The notes under the pieces were generated by a model that was not told the origin of the DNA, did no database searches, and worked only from the letters and a program-made list of their open reading frames with translations. Shown here piece after piece: positions 53,796 through 63,830 of a stretch of DNA of 64,000 bases. The stretch comes from CAVWDU01 sp963840725 (lineage in GTDB: Bacteria; Pseudomonadota; Gammaproteobacteria; Pseudomonadales; Halieaceae). Position numbers and translations under genes: made by a program. The stretch spans positions 434,001 through 498,000 of the forward strand of contig CAWIZY010000009.1 of the NCBI GenBank assembly GCA_963840725.1. The letters are read 5' to 3'. How positions within the stretch are numbered: the first letter of the stretch is position 1; each line of letters opens with the position of its first letter.

Positions 53796-54371
53796 TTACG
53801 AGCTGGCTGCTCTTGCAGCGCCACGTTCGGTGGTCTCGCCAATCGTCGGCAGCTTGCCCTCTGCTGATTCGAGGTGGGCCCGGATAAACCACTGGAACTG
53901 CTCCAGGGCCGCCAGTTGCGAGATCAGCATGTCTTCCGACACCGGATCGAGATCGCCGAGCCTGGCGATGGCTTCGCGGTGGTCGCTGTTGACCCCGCTG
54001 TACACGAGATCCAGCGCACCCAGATGCGCAGACACCAGGGCCTTGCCCAGAGAGTAGTCCTGCCAGCTGCGGCGGTCAGCAACCGACCGGGGTGTGCCCA
54101 CCGGTTGACCGCCCAGCGTGGCGATTCGTTCTGCAATGGTGTCGGTCATCTCGCGGACAGCGTCCACCTGGGGGTCGAGCATCTCGTGGACGCCGATAAA
54201 GTTGGGGCCGACCACATTCCAGTGCACGTGCTTGAGGGTGAGAGACAGATCAATCAAGGCGACCATGCGGCCGTCAAGCACCGCAATCGTGCTTTCCGCC
54301 GGTGAGTCCTTGAGACCCGGTACGGTAAAGTTGGCGACTTTCTGTGATTTGATGTCGTTGGTGTTACTCAT
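53796..54371 (-). CDS. dps: Dps family ferritin-like DNA-protection protein
   Basis: A ~191-residue mini-ferritin that stores iron using peroxide and can coat DNA. It has LDGRMVALIDLSLTLKHVHWNVVGPNFIGVHEMLDPQVDAVREMTDTIAERIATLGG, carrying the intersubunit ferroxidase His, Asp and Glu residues, and the closing LEQFQWFIRAHLES. ATG 54371 follows AAGGAGG and is clearly better than 54419. Its position beside a peroxidase/catalase operon fits a shared peroxide-stress theme, though it is on the opposite strand. Confidence 0.94.
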   Translation of the reverse strand: MSNTNDIKSQKVANFTVPGLKDSPAESTIAVLDGRMVALIDLSLTLKHVHWNVVGPNFIGVHEMLDPQVDAVREMTDTIAERIATLGGQPVGTPRSVADRRSWQDYSLGKALVSAHLGALDLVYSGVNSDHREAIARLGDLDPVSEDMLISQLAALEQFQWFIRAHLESAEGKLPTIGETTERGAARAASS

Positions 54372-54634
54372 CAAGTCCTCCTTGCTGGTTAAAAACAACA
54401 CAGTGACGTGGATAGTCACCGCACGGTTGCACCCGTTGCAAGAGTTAATGCAATTGGTGTGCCAGGTCGGCCTGATTCCCCCGCAACCCGCTTTGCAAAG
54501 GGGTTTGCTCGTTGTCGCCAGGTGGCAGACAGTTTTGTCTGTCTACAGGGTTTGGAAGAATCTACCAGGGATGACTGCAGATTTTACAAACAAGCCGGTC
54601 AAGCAGGTGCTGATGGAGGGACTATAATAGGAAG

Positions 54635-55102
54635 ATGGATCAAGTTACCGCTGTTTCGCGCCCTCGGGTTTCCTGCCGGCGCCTCCGAATTCGCTTCTGG
54701 AGGCGGCTCCGAGCCCGCTCGCGGGCTTGGGTCAGCAACGAGGGTCGGCAAACCGGATCACGTCTGCTGGCTGTGGTGCTGAGTGCTGTGCTGGTTACCG
54801 GGGAGGCTGCACAGGCGGAGGCGGACCCACCGGGCGAGCGCCAGGTGATTACAGTGACTGCCGGCGATCTGTATATTTGCGGCGAGGGTCATGGTGGGAT
54901 CTATGGCTGCATCGATGAGGCACGTTCACGTAACCTGGAAATTGTCCGGGTCAGAGCGTCAAGCGCTGCTACAACGGCGTCGGTGCACGCATTGCTGCAG
55001 GCCGTCCATGCCGGCGGGTTTGTTGTGGAACTCGATACATTCTACGACGAGCGCGATACAGCCTATCAGCATCAGTCTTACGTCGATACACCCATCCAGT
55101 AA
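54635..55102 (+). CDS. Small exported hypothetical protein
   Basis: Not recognised. The frame gives up to 155 residues; the first ~40 are Arg-rich and may not be translated. A hydrophobic segment (LLAVVLSAVLVTGEAAQA) looks like a signal peptide, followed by VITVTAGDLYICGEGHGGIYGCIDEARSRNLEIVRV with two Cys. No good ribosome site is visible and the true start is uncertain. Confidence 0.5.
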   Translation: MDQVTAVSRPRVSCRRLRIRFWRRLRARSRAWVSNEGRQTGSRLLAVVLSAVLVTGEAAQAEADPPGERQVITVTAGDLYICGEGHGGIYGCIDEARSRNLEIVRVRASSAATTASVHALLQAVHAGGFVVELDTFYDERDTAYQHQSYVDTPIQ

Positions 55103-55256
55103 CTGCCCTATGCTCAGACACCTTGTGCGTGAACAGGATGCGTGAATAACACAGTTTAGCGGCACGAGGGCGGGTGTAGTGATGGTGTCAGGATATCTTT
55201 GATCGACCATCCAAAGCGGTTATGATCTGCGCCTTGACGAAAGACGGATAATAACA

Positions 55257-56635
55257 ATGGGCTATCGCCGTAACCGGCCGCGGATCTTGTCCGTCGCTCC
55301 CCTCAATGGACCTTGTTCTGCGCCTGCTGTTGTTGTTGGTGGCTTGCTTCTGCTCCTGGTCATGTTTTGCAGTGTGGTGGAGGCCCGACCCTCGCTCGCA
55401 GTAAAGATGGCCGTCAAAAGGGTGGAGAACCTTAATCCCGAGGGCCAGACTCTGATCTTGCCCTATGGTTTCAGCGCTGAGTCGACCGGAACCGCATTCG
55501 GCGTAGGTGGCATGCGCAAGGGGTTTCACCAGGATCAGATGACGGTCGGTGGTACCGTATTTGCAGGAGAGGACAGTTACGGTGTGTTTGGTGGTGTTTG
55601 GGACTATCGCTTACCCTTCAGCCGTCGCACGTTTATTTCGGCAAGTGCCATGTTGGGGTACTACCCGCAGCACAGGGCTTACACCATACCCCGGCGGTTC
55701 TTTGTGCCGCCGGGTGTCGAGCGACCTGGCTCCAATGACTCGTCCGATGATGTGTTCCTTGAGGCCAGCGGGGACAGTAACTGGCTGGATATGAAAGTAG
55801 AATATGCCTTGCCACTGGGTGCGGCAGCCGAGAAGGGCATGGTCGATTACCAGTTGGAAAATGGTTTGCTGGTGTCTGAGCCCAGTGGGGGGAGCGCTGG
55901 AATCCGCTGGAAAGCGGTGCGACAGTGATCGGTTTGAGACAGTACAACCGCTATCAGTCCTACGAAACTAATCGCGAAACCTTCGATGGTAAGGTACGCG
56001 CCCTCGAGATTGGTATTTTGCATGACAATACCGATTTTCCCATCAACCCCAGCCGCGGCAGCTCGCAGTATCTCGCCTACCATCGTGATCCAGGTTGGGG
56101 TGACGAAGACTTGGACTGGAGCTTTCTTGAGTTCGAGGCCAGCAAGTATTTTTCGCTGGGTGCGAGCCAGTGGGCGCGACAGCGCATTATCGCGTTGAAT
56201 GCCTGGACTGCCTATTCACCCTCCTGGGAGCTAGAGACCAATGAGGAGGGCGGCCAACGGGTCGTCGATGGGGCACCGTTCCTCGAGGGTGCCAGATTGG
56301 GCGGGTTTTATCGGATGCGCGGCTTTCGCGATGCGCGCTTCCACGACAAGGCCGCGGTATACGGTACGGCGGAGTATCGCTATACACTCGACTACAACCC
56401 GATACGCAACGTCTCCTGGCTAAAGTTTCTAAGCCTCGACTGGTTTCAATTGGTCGGCTACGTAGAGGTGGGTCGCGTTGCCCCGGAATATCATCTGGAT
56501 GAATTGTTTGACGATATGAAGTCCAACGTGGGCTTTAGCCTCCGGGCGCTGACCGGCGGTGTCGTTGTGCGTGCAGACATAGCAGTCTCGGAAGAGGGCA
56601 GCAACTTCTGGGTGATGGTAAACCACCCTTTCTAG
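55257..56635 (+). pseudogene. Omp85/BamA-type surface antigen barrel, frameshifted
   Basis: The two frames join into one ~460-residue outer-membrane protein. The first (55257 to about 55892) has a signal peptide (LLLLLVMFCSVVEA), then GVGGMRKGFHQDQMTVGGTVFAGEDSYGVFGGVWDYRLPF. The second (to 56635) has NTDFPINPSRGSSQYLAYHRDPGWG and RLGGFYRMRGFRDARFHDKAAVYGTAEYRYTLDY, the typical Omp85 barrel with its lid-loop-like RGFR segment, ending in F. No POTRA domain is present. Adding one G to the G6 tract 55887-55892 restores SGGERWNPLESGATVIGLRQYN. The lack of POTRA suggests a lipase-linked or stand-alone barrel. Confidence 0.85.
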
Positions 56636-57252
56636 ACAGTTTCTGCTGGCCTACCCGGGTTGAAGGTTGCCTCGAAGAACGGCAGTTGCCTGGACTCCCA
56701 GGCCCACAGCAATACGGGTGCCAGGGTGGGCACAATAAGGACCGAGAATTGATAGGCGAGGCCAATGCCGGCCGGTGGCGGTAACAGGGCTGCCGTCTCG
56801 AACAGCCTGTCCCCCAGACCCAACATCAAATGCTTGAGACTCGCGCACAACAGGCCCAGGGTGATCAGCAGCCACAGTAACAGCAGGCCCCGGGCAAACC
56901 GCTCCAGCGAGTGGGTCAGTGGCGTTGCGAAGTGCAGTGCGGCGAAGAACGGGATGGCGTAGGAAAAGATCCGGGTATCCTGTCTGAAGGCCAGAGCATT
57001 ACCGGCCTCTGCGGCCGACATCAGCACCCCTCCACGCTCGCCCAGTGTGGACTCCAGTAGCAGGGCAGTCTGCTGTAAGGAGGCGCCTGCGACCAGATCG
57101 GGTAGCCACAACGTGAGCAGTTTGCCGCACAGCCAGACCGGGGGTGCGGCAATCACCGATCCCAATGCATGCCACAGCAGAAAAGTGGCCGGCAGTAGCA
57201 GCGCCGCGAGCCCCACCGTCCCCATAAGCGTTGCTGTTTCTCTCCGGCTCAT
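56632..57252 (-). CDS. Exosortase H-associated membrane protein
   Basis: A ~206-residue protein with about five hydrophobic segments and no obvious catalytic residues. ATG 57252 overlaps the exosortase stop (ATGA); the GTG at 57258 is less likely. Such a protein regularly follows xrtH, and its features (FLLWHALGSVIAAPPVWLCG, IFSYAIPFFAALHFATPL) fit that accessory family. Its role is unknown, perhaps stabilising the exosortase or delivering substrate. Its end overlaps the convergent Omp85-type gene by four bases. Confidence 0.82.
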   Translation of the reverse strand: MSRRETATLMGTVGLAALLLPATFLLWHALGSVIAAPPVWLCGKLLTLWLPDLVAGASLQQTALLLESTLGERGGVLMSAAEAGNALAFRQDTRIFSYAIPFFAALHFATPLTHSLERFARGLLLLWLLITLGLLCASLKHLMLGLGDRLFETAALLPPPAGIGLAYQFSVLIVPTLAPVLLWAWESRQLPFFEATFNPGRPAETV

Positions 57253-57755
57253 GCGCACTCACCCGCACCCGTCGGCTGTTGTGCAGGGCGGTAGCGAACG
57301 TACAAAACAAAGACCAACAGCACGTCGAGCATGATTAGCACCGGCCAGACGTAGAGGTGGGTCCAGGTAAAGGCTGCCAGACTCCATTGTCCCAGATAAA
57401 ACAGGCTCATGATGCGGGCGATATTCATAAGCTGCAGGGCCAGAAAGCCCAGGATGATGGCCACCCCTTTCCGCCACGCGCCACCGGGAAACGCAATGAT
57501 GCCGGCAATCAGCACGATCGCCGCTTCAATTCCGTTGCAGCCCGCTTCGATAGAGACCGCGAATTGTGCCGTGGTATGGCGAATAACCCGCCCGCTGGCG
57601 ACCACGTCGGGATCAAACGGGAGTAATAGCGCGGCACTGGTGGCGGCCAGCCAACCGGTAAACGGCTGCACCACTGCGGCCTGAACTGGCTCCAGCAGTT
57701 CCAGGGTAAACAAGCCCAGGAGCACGGTGCAAAATACGGTGATGGATCGACCCAC
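57249..57755 (-). CDS. xrtH: Exosortase H
   Basis: Exosortases are polytopic membrane transpeptidases that cut C-terminal sorting signals of exported proteins. The 168-residue protein has the catalytic trio in helices: Cys73 in EAGCNGIEAAIVLIAGI, Arg114 in NIARIMSLFYLG and His133 in WTHLYVWPVL. Its small size fits XrtH, the type that handles IPTL-CTERM proteins. The start appears to be GTG 57755. It is divergent from a large exported protein with an IPTL-like tail, its likely substrate. Confidence 0.9.
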   Translation of the reverse strand: MGRSITVFCTVLLGLFTLELLEPVQAAVVQPFTGWLAATSAALLLPFDPDVVASGRVIRHTTAQFAVSIEAGCNGIEAAIVLIAGIIAFPGGAWRKGVAIILGFLALQLMNIARIMSLFYLGQWSLAAFTWTHLYVWPVLIMLDVLLVFVLYVRYRPAQQPTGAGECA

Positions 57756-58013
57756 GGTTTACTCTCGTCCAGTTGCGTGGCAAACAGGCAACTACTGCAT
57801 CATGCACAGTACTTCCCAAGAGGTACGGTAGCGTTTTCTATTGGCCTGCGCCCGCCCCAGGGAGGCATTTGGTGAGTTTTTATCGTTAAATCTGCACATT
57901 TTTGCGCCAGGAGGCCCCAGCGCGGGCTGATTCAATGCTCCGCCACGGTATTATCCCTGTCGGCAGGTCCAAGCAGTATTACCTTAATAACAGCCTGCGC
58001 TGAGGTGTCTATC

Positions 58014-60953
58014 ATGAGTCCGCTAGTGTTCCTGAGACTCGGCATTGTGCCGCTGGTCGTCTCCATAATGTGGTTTGCCAGCCTGAGCGGCCCGGTCCAT
58101 GCGGAGGGGAGCCGTCAGTTGCACCCGACGGGCTATCCTGCGGCAGGGGCCCGCTCCAACCTGGATCTCCAGCCGACACAGCGTTATATGGACCGAATCA
58201 CCCGGCGCACCTTTCTATACGTGTATTTGAATCCCAATGAATACCTGACCCTGGGGTCCAGTAATATCGCTTCCGGAGGCGATGTGGGCGTCTACCTCCC
58301 GCGAGATTTCGGCGTTCCGGGGGACGAGCCCGATCCCGGTACGGCGGATTTTACCTGCTCGAGCGGGACCTCACTGGATGGAACCCATTTTTCCGGCGCT
58401 GGCCTCGGTAGAATCCCCTCGCGTGCAGCGGAACTGGCGGGCGCTCACAGCGCCGATGGCAGTGTACAGGTGGCCGGCGGGTTTCAGCCCTGCGCTTTCC
58501 AGGCAATTGAGCCGGGTATCTACGGGGTGCTGTTTACAACTGCTTCGGGATCTCGCGGCCCGAACGGGCGCGTGGATCAGGTGCGCATCAGCGGCAATTC
58601 GGTAGCTGGCTGGGATGTCAGTGTTCGCGCAACAGCTGACTCGATCGTTGACCTCAATGGCCGGGTATTCACCTATGCATTCAATGGTTTCACTGGCGGC
58701 AATGACAGGCCGGTATTCTCGACACTCTACTACGCGACTCAGGATGGCTATCGCTACCGGCAGGATCTTCGCGGACTCGACCCCAACGGCTATGCCCTGT
58801 ACGGCAATACGTTTGGCTTCTTTGACGACAATCGCCCGCTCTACAAAACCCTGCGCGGCAGCGAAGCCCAGGTAACCAGTTTACCGCTGGGTGTCTCCGC
58901 TCAGGCGGCCCAGTACCCGATCTTTTTCAGCGATATTCGCAGAGGCGCAGTCGGTGGGGACGGTGCGGAACGGGTGCTCAGCGCATTGGGTATCCCGCTG
59001 GTTCCGGAGCCACCGCAGATCAGTGCGGTGACCTTTGAGGGCACGCTGGGTGACTCAGTGACCGCCACGTCTGCCGGGGGTACATTCTCGTTTTCGACTA
59101 CCGACACCGTCAGTTACCAGGTGGTGATCAGTCGTGATGGTGTTGACTTCGATCCCGCCACGGCGCAAAACCGTATGCTGACGGGTATTGCCTTTACCGG
59201 CACCCATATTGTGGACTGGGATGGCCTGGATAACAGCGGTAATCCGTTCCCCGCCAGCGCCACGCCATACAGCTACCGCGCCCGGGGCCGCAACGGTGAG
59301 GTGCACTTTCCGATTATCGACGCCGAAAATAACGGCAACCCCGGCAATGCAGCCGTCCGCGGCGGTGGCCCGACCATTACGCGGTTGAACGGTACTAGCC
59401 CTGGAGACACCACGGTTTTCTTTGATGACCGCGGCTACGTGACTCGCAGTGGCGAGTTGATCGGTGTGCTCAATGGCGCACTGTGTCCGCCCGGTGCCCC
59501 GGCCGCAGCGGTCCCGGCCGTCAGCCTGAACGGGGTTGATTCGAGTGGCGATTATCGCCTGTGGGAATACGGCCGCAATCGCAATGCCGACTGTAGCCCG
59601 GGCGCTGGCTGGGGTGATGCAAAAAGTGTCAACCTCTGGACCTATTTTCTTACCGAGGAAACGGAAGAGTTCCTGGAGATTCGCGAATTCGGGGTGGATG
59701 TCGGTACCTCGGTCAGCGTTGTGGATACAGCCGACGCGGGCGATACGGTTCAGGGTACGTTTGCTTTCTATAACTATGGCAGCCAGAGCGCACCCGGGCT
59801 GCAATATACGATGAGCCTCACTCCGGGACTGGGAACTGTAACATTCGATAATCTGCCCATTGGTGCTACTGCGGTGTACAACAATGCCGACGGTGTAGTC
59901 ACGCTAGCCGGGTTTCCGCCGTCTCTGGATAGCCAGGATGCCATCACCGGCATGACATTCACCTATACCGCTCCGACCGCGGGACCGGTGGTTGTCAATA
60001 CCGGCATTACCACTACCGCGCAGGACGAGTACCCAGACAACGATAACGACACAGGCGCTACCGGAATCGGGGCGGTTGACGTTGCGACGCAGATCACCGG
60101 TCTGCCCGCAGAGGCGGACACCGGCGCCGTGATAAACGGTTCCATTCTGTTTTCCAACCTCGGCACCAACGATGCACTGAACGTCACCTACCGCGCCACC
60201 ATCGGGTCGGCCAGCAGTGGCAGCTATATACCGCAGGACCTTGAGTTTACCAGTCTTCCCAGTGGCGTTAGCGCCAGCCACGACAGCGTGACCGGTCTGG
60301 TGAGCTTCACCGGTCTACCGGACACGCTGGTGGAGGGCGCGGTGTTCTCGCTCAGCTTCAGTTACACCGGTCCACTGGTGAGCGGCCTGCAGGTTCCTGT
60401 CAGCTCAGTGATCGACACCGCTTCAGCAGATGCAGTGGTGGCCAATAACGCGGCCGACACACCCACTGTTTTCGTTGTGCCTGCGGGCGCCACACTCGAC
60501 GTCAGCGCCAGTTCCTCCTGTCGCCAGAATGCACCGTATGTGGATTACAGCATCACGCCGGTGGGTTTCACGCCGGGCACCCTCGCCACGATCGAGTTTC
60601 TGGACAGCAGCGGACAAGTGCGGGAAACCCGCACCAATCAGCCGTTGCAGGGCAGCCAATTATGGCCTGATGCAGCCATCGATGGCGATGGCAACGGGTC
60701 TGCCTGGCCGGGCTGGGCGTGGGATGGTAATCGCTGGAATCCGGTGCCCTCCGCCGTGCGCCCGGAAGTAACCCTGCGGGCTACCGTCAATCCTACGGCC
60801 CAGGTGCAGGTGGTATACCCGGCGTCCTGCGCACCACCGGGAGCCGGCGGCGGTGGCGATAACGTGCGCCCGATTCCGGTTTTGCCGCTGCCGCTGTTAC
60901 TGTTGTTGGCCGCTGCGGTAGGCTGGATCGGACTGCGCTTGCGGCCCGCATGA
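58014..60953 (+). CDS. Large exported protein with IPTL-like C-terminal sorting signal
   Basis: A ~979-residue protein. ATG 58014 follows TGAGG (GTG 58005 is also possible) and starts a signal peptide ending near GPVHAEG. The body is Gly/Thr/Asp-rich and beta-stranded; residues about 560-830 contain repeated DUF11-like units (DAGDTVQGTFAFYNYGSQSAPGLQYTMSL, EADTGAVINGSILFSNLGTNDALNVTYRAT). The C-terminus is GGGGDNVRPIPVLPLP, a hydrophobic helix and a final Arg-containing tail: the layout of an exosortase H signal, with IPVL for IPTL and no WG. It is probably a surface or secreted protein processed by the adjacent XrtH. Confidence 0.87.
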   Translation: MSPLVFLRLGIVPLVVSIMWFASLSGPVHAEGSRQLHPTGYPAAGARSNLDLQPTQRYMDRITRRTFLYVYLNPNEYLTLGSSNIASGGDVGVYLPRDFGVPGDEPDPGTADFTCSSGTSLDGTHFSGAGLGRIPSRAAELAGAHSADGSVQVAGGFQPCAFQAIEPGIYGVLFTTASGSRGPNGRVDQVRISGNSVAGWDVSVRATADSIVDLNGRVFTYAFNGFTGGNDRPVFSTLYYATQDGYRYRQDLRGLDPNGYALYGNTFGFFDDNRPLYKTLRGSEAQVTSLPLGVSAQAAQYPIFFSDIRRGAVGGDGAERVLSALGIPLVPEPPQISAVTFEGTLGDSVTATSAGGTFSFSTTDTVSYQVVISRDGVDFDPATAQNRMLTGIAFTGTHIVDWDGLDNSGNPFPASATPYSYRARGRNGEVHFPIIDAENNGNPGNAAVRGGGPTITRLNGTSPGDTTVFFDDRGYVTRSGELIGVLNGALCPPGAPAAAVPAVSLNGVDSSGDYRLWEYGRNRNADCSPGAGWGDAKSVNLWTYFLTEETEEFLEIREFGVDVGTSVSVVDTADAGDTVQGTFAFYNYGSQSAPGLQYTMSLTPGLGTVTFDNLPIGATAVYNNADGVVTLAGFPPSLDSQDAITGMTFTYTAPTAGPVVVNTGITTTAQDEYPDNDNDTGATGIGAVDVATQITGLPAEADTGAVINGSILFSNLGTNDALNVTYRATIGSASSGSYIPQDLEFTSLPSGVSASHDSVTGLVSFTGLPDTLVEGAVFSLSFSYTGPLVSGLQVPVSSVIDTASADAVVANNAADTPTVFVVPAGATLDVSASSSCRQNAPYVDYSITPVGFTPGTLATIEFLDSSGQVRETRTNQPLQGSQLWPDAAIDGDGNGSAWPGWAWDGNRWNPVPSAVRPEVTLRATVNPTAQVQVVYPASCAPPGAGGGGDNVRPIPVLPLPLLLLLAAAVGWIGLRLRPA

Positions 60954-61043
60954 GGCGATGCTGGATGGCACCCACTGCACGTTTGATTGTGGGCGCCGAA
61001 GGCGTACCATACGGGTTGAGAGGGACAGAAGCGGGATAGACGA

Positions 61044-61946
61044 TTGAAAATAGCAGATTACCTCAGCCGGGAGCAGGTGGCAGCATTTACCGCCCGCAGC
61101 GATGCGCAGGCCTGGCGTCTGGTGGTGAGCAACTGGCTGGCAATCGCCTTGATATTTTATGTCGTGGCTACCTGGACCAATCCGCTCACGGTGGTTCTGG
61201 CGGTTATTTTGCTCGCTGGCAGACAGCTGGGATTGTCGGTACTTATGCATGAGTGTGGCCACGGCAGTCTGTTTCGAAGCCGCCGCCTGAATCAGGTGGC
61301 AGGGCAGTGGTTGTGTGCACTCCCGGTGATGAATGATCAACCCGGTTATGCCCGGGGGCACCTGCAGCATCACCGCAGTGCGGGCACCCATGATGACCCG
61401 GACCTGCCGAACTACGAGGCCTATCCCATTCCCGCAGACAGTTTTCGCCGCAAGGTCGTCCGGGATCTCACCGGGCAGACCGGTATCAAGCTGATGGCGC
61501 ATATTGCCCGGGGTGCCTCGGGGGCCATCTCTGCCGAGAAGCGCGATAGTGCTCTGCCGTTTCTGCAGCAGATCGGTGTCCAGCTGCTGTTGTTCGCCGT
61601 ACTTTACGCCTGTGGTATCGGCTGGACCTATCTACTCTGGGCGGTGGCGTATCTGACGGTATTCATGCTGATCATCCGGGTGCGCCAGATTGCCGAGCAC
61701 GCAGCAGTGACCGACCTCTATGATCCCGACCCCAGGTTGAATACCCGCAGCGTTGAAGCGCCCTGGTGGCAGCGGCTGGTATTTGCGCCCAATGGCGTGA
61801 ATTACCATATGGAGCATCACTTCATGGCCAGTGTGCCCTGTTACAGGCTGCGGGCGCTACGCGCTCATTTGCGGGCCGCAGGTGCACTGGAGGATGTACC
61901 CGCCTTCAACGGCTATGGTCAGGTTCTGCGTCACGCGGTGGTTTAA
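61044..61946 (+). CDS. Membrane fatty acid desaturase-like protein
   Basis: A 300-residue diiron membrane enzyme with three His boxes: HECGH (69-73), HLQHH (106-110) and HMEHH (about 255-259). Hydrophobic segments surround them as in acyl-lipid or acyl-CoA desaturases and beta-carotene hydroxylases. The TTG start at 61044 follows GGGATAG; no better start is in frame. The protein would insert a double bond or hydroxyl into a lipid; the substrate is not evident. It stands alone after the exosortase locus. Confidence 0.9.
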   Translation: MKIADYLSREQVAAFTARSDAQAWRLVVSNWLAIALIFYVVATWTNPLTVVLAVILLAGRQLGLSVLMHECGHGSLFRSRRLNQVAGQWLCALPVMNDQPGYARGHLQHHRSAGTHDDPDLPNYEAYPIPADSFRRKVVRDLTGQTGIKLMAHIARGASGAISAEKRDSALPFLQQIGVQLLLFAVLYACGIGWTYLLWAVAYLTVFMLIIRVRQIAEHAAVTDLYDPDPRLNTRSVEAPWWQRLVFAPNGVNYHMEHHFMASVPCYRLRALRAHLRAAGALEDVPAFNGYGQVLRHAVV

Positions 61947-62006
61947 AGCAGACCAAGGCGATTGCCATTATTCGGAGATGCCCGTGCTACGCGCGGATGT
62001 GGCCTG

Positions 62007-63680
62007 CTAGGCCTCGAAAACGCGCCTGCCATCAACCAGCGTAGCGACGATCGGGATATCCTTGATGCCGTCCGGGTCCGTCTTATTCGGGTCGGCACCT
62101 AAAATGGTGATGTCTGCGAGTTTGCCGGGGGTAAGTGAGCCCTTAATACCCTCTTCGAAGGAGGCATAGGCCCCGTTCATGGTGCAGACCTGCATGGCCT
62201 CATCGACGCTGATACGCTGGCTCGGCCCCCACACGTTGCCCTGGGGGTCTTTGCGCGTCACCATACTTTGCAGCGCCATCATTGGCTCGAACGGGCCCGG
62301 TGTATAGTCTGAGGCTGGAGCGACCGGTATGCCGTAATCCAGAAACGCCCGATGAGCGAACATCCATTCCATTTTCTCGTGCCCGTATTCATGCCACTTC
62401 TCGCCGTGGTAATGGGCGTAGGTATAGAACGGCGCAGGAATAACCCCGCCGTCGCGAATACGAGCCAGTAACTGTGGGTTCACAAGACTGCAGTGCTCGA
62501 TCCTGAATCGGGGGTTATCTCCCTGCCAGGTTGCCAGCACCCGCTCGTAGGCCCGCATTACCATGTCGATGGTGACATCACCATTGGCATGAATACCGAC
62601 CCGAAAACCATGGGCGACAGCATCGTCAACGGCCGCGTCGATTTGCGCCTGGTCCATGGTCAGGATGCCGTAGTCGTCAGGCCTGCCCTGGTAAGGTGTG
62701 CTCATGCGCATGGTGCGCTCGGAAGCGGAGCCGTCGGCGGCAAATTTGACTGCACCGACACTGAGATACTCATTGCCAAAACCCGAGCGGATACCGGCCG
62801 CCTTCATGGCCTCATAGATCTCGCCGCTGGGCATAAACGATACGCGGCAGTTCAGCTGGGCCGCATGATAGGCGTCCTGGTAGGCCTGCCACTCCTCCAC
62901 GCCACCGAAGGCATCGGTGGTAGAGGTCAGACCCGCCCGATTCATGCGTGCGGTAATCAGACGCACGTTCTCGCGGTTCGCCGCACGGTCCACTGCGGGC
63001 CAGGTGCCGGCGGCGCGAAAGGCGTCCATGGCATGCTCTGCAAAGCGGCCGGTAAAAGCGCCGTTCTCTCGGTACCAGACGCCACCCACAGGATCGGGGG
63101 TATCAATGGATATACCAGCGACCTCGAAAGCCCTGCTGTTGACCACGCCGGTGTGACCCCCGCGGTGCAGGATAAACACCGGGTGACGCGTGGTGACCGC
63201 ATCCAGGTCCTGCCGGTTCATAGGGCGGCCCTCGACAAACTTGGTGTCGTCGTACATATGTCCCTGTACCCAATGACCCTCCGGGGTTCGTGCGGCCATG
63301 GCGCGCAAGGCATCCTGCACTTCGGAGATTCGGCGTAGATTCACGTTCACACTCACCGCCTCGTTGGCCATCAGCGGGTGTGAATGCGAGTCGATGAACC
63401 CCGGGGTCACGGTCATTTCCCGGGTGTCGATGACCTGAGTGTTCGGGCCGATCAGGGCGGCGATATCCTGTTCATTGCCCACGGCGAGAATGCGGTTGCG
63501 GCGAATCGCGATGGCTTTGATGTGCGGGAACTCGGGGTCCATGCTGTAAAACGTGCCACCCGACAACACGGTATCCGCCTTGCCGTAATCGGCGGCCGCG
63601 AGGGCTAGGGGGGTGAGCGTGGTTGCGGCCAGGGCACAGGCCCCGCCCTCGAGTAATCGTCGTCGAGTGAGTCCTGTCAT
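62007..63680 (-). CDS. Tat-exported amidohydrolase (YtcJ-like)
   Basis: A 557-residue amidohydrolase-3 family protein with a twin-arginine signal (LTRRRLLEGGACALAATTLTPLALA), so it folds and takes up metal before export. Metal-site motifs are VTPGFIDSHSHPLM, HRGGHTGVVNSRAF, FRVGIHANGDVTID and FRIEHCSLVNPQ, with Asp in PVAPASDYTPGPF. Members hydrolyse amides or related bonds, mostly with unknown substrates. ATG 63680 is the only start giving the Tat signal. Confidence 0.93.
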   Translation of the reverse strand: MTGLTRRRLLEGGACALAATTLTPLALAAADYGKADTVLSGGTFYSMDPEFPHIKAIAIRRNRILAVGNEQDIAALIGPNTQVIDTREMTVTPGFIDSHSHPLMANEAVSVNVNLRRISEVQDALRAMAARTPEGHWVQGHMYDDTKFVEGRPMNRQDLDAVTTRHPVFILHRGGHTGVVNSRAFEVAGISIDTPDPVGGVWYRENGAFTGRFAEHAMDAFRAAGTWPAVDRAANRENVRLITARMNRAGLTSTTDAFGGVEEWQAYQDAYHAAQLNCRVSFMPSGEIYEAMKAAGIRSGFGNEYLSVGAVKFAADGSASERTMRMSTPYQGRPDDYGILTMDQAQIDAAVDDAVAHGFRVGIHANGDVTIDMVMRAYERVLATWQGDNPRFRIEHCSLVNPQLLARIRDGGVIPAPFYTYAHYHGEKWHEYGHEKMEWMFAHRAFLDYGIPVAPASDYTPGPFEPMMALQSMVTRKDPQGNVWGPSQRISVDEAMQVCTMNGAYASFEEGIKGSLTPGKLADITILGADPNKTDPDGIKDIPIVATLVDGRRVFEA

Positions 63681-63732
63681 GCCGAATCCCTCCGCAGATC
63701 CTGGTGGGCTGAGAAAAACCCGATTTGGCCGC

Positions 63733-63774
63733 TAGTGTACGCCACCATCACAGTTAGTGTACGACACCATCATA
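63733..63774. repeat. 22-bp direct repeat, two copies
   Basis: TAGTGTACGCCACCATCACA (63733) and TAGTGTACGACACCATCATA (63755) differ at two positions and are spaced by 22 bases, two helical turns. They lie 52 bases upstream of the amidohydrolase start, where an operator could be. Confidence 0.8.
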
Positions 63775-63830
63775 CATGGCTGCACACTGCGTTTGGGAAT
63801 GTTCTGAGTTGACCTGTATGCAGGCCGGGG

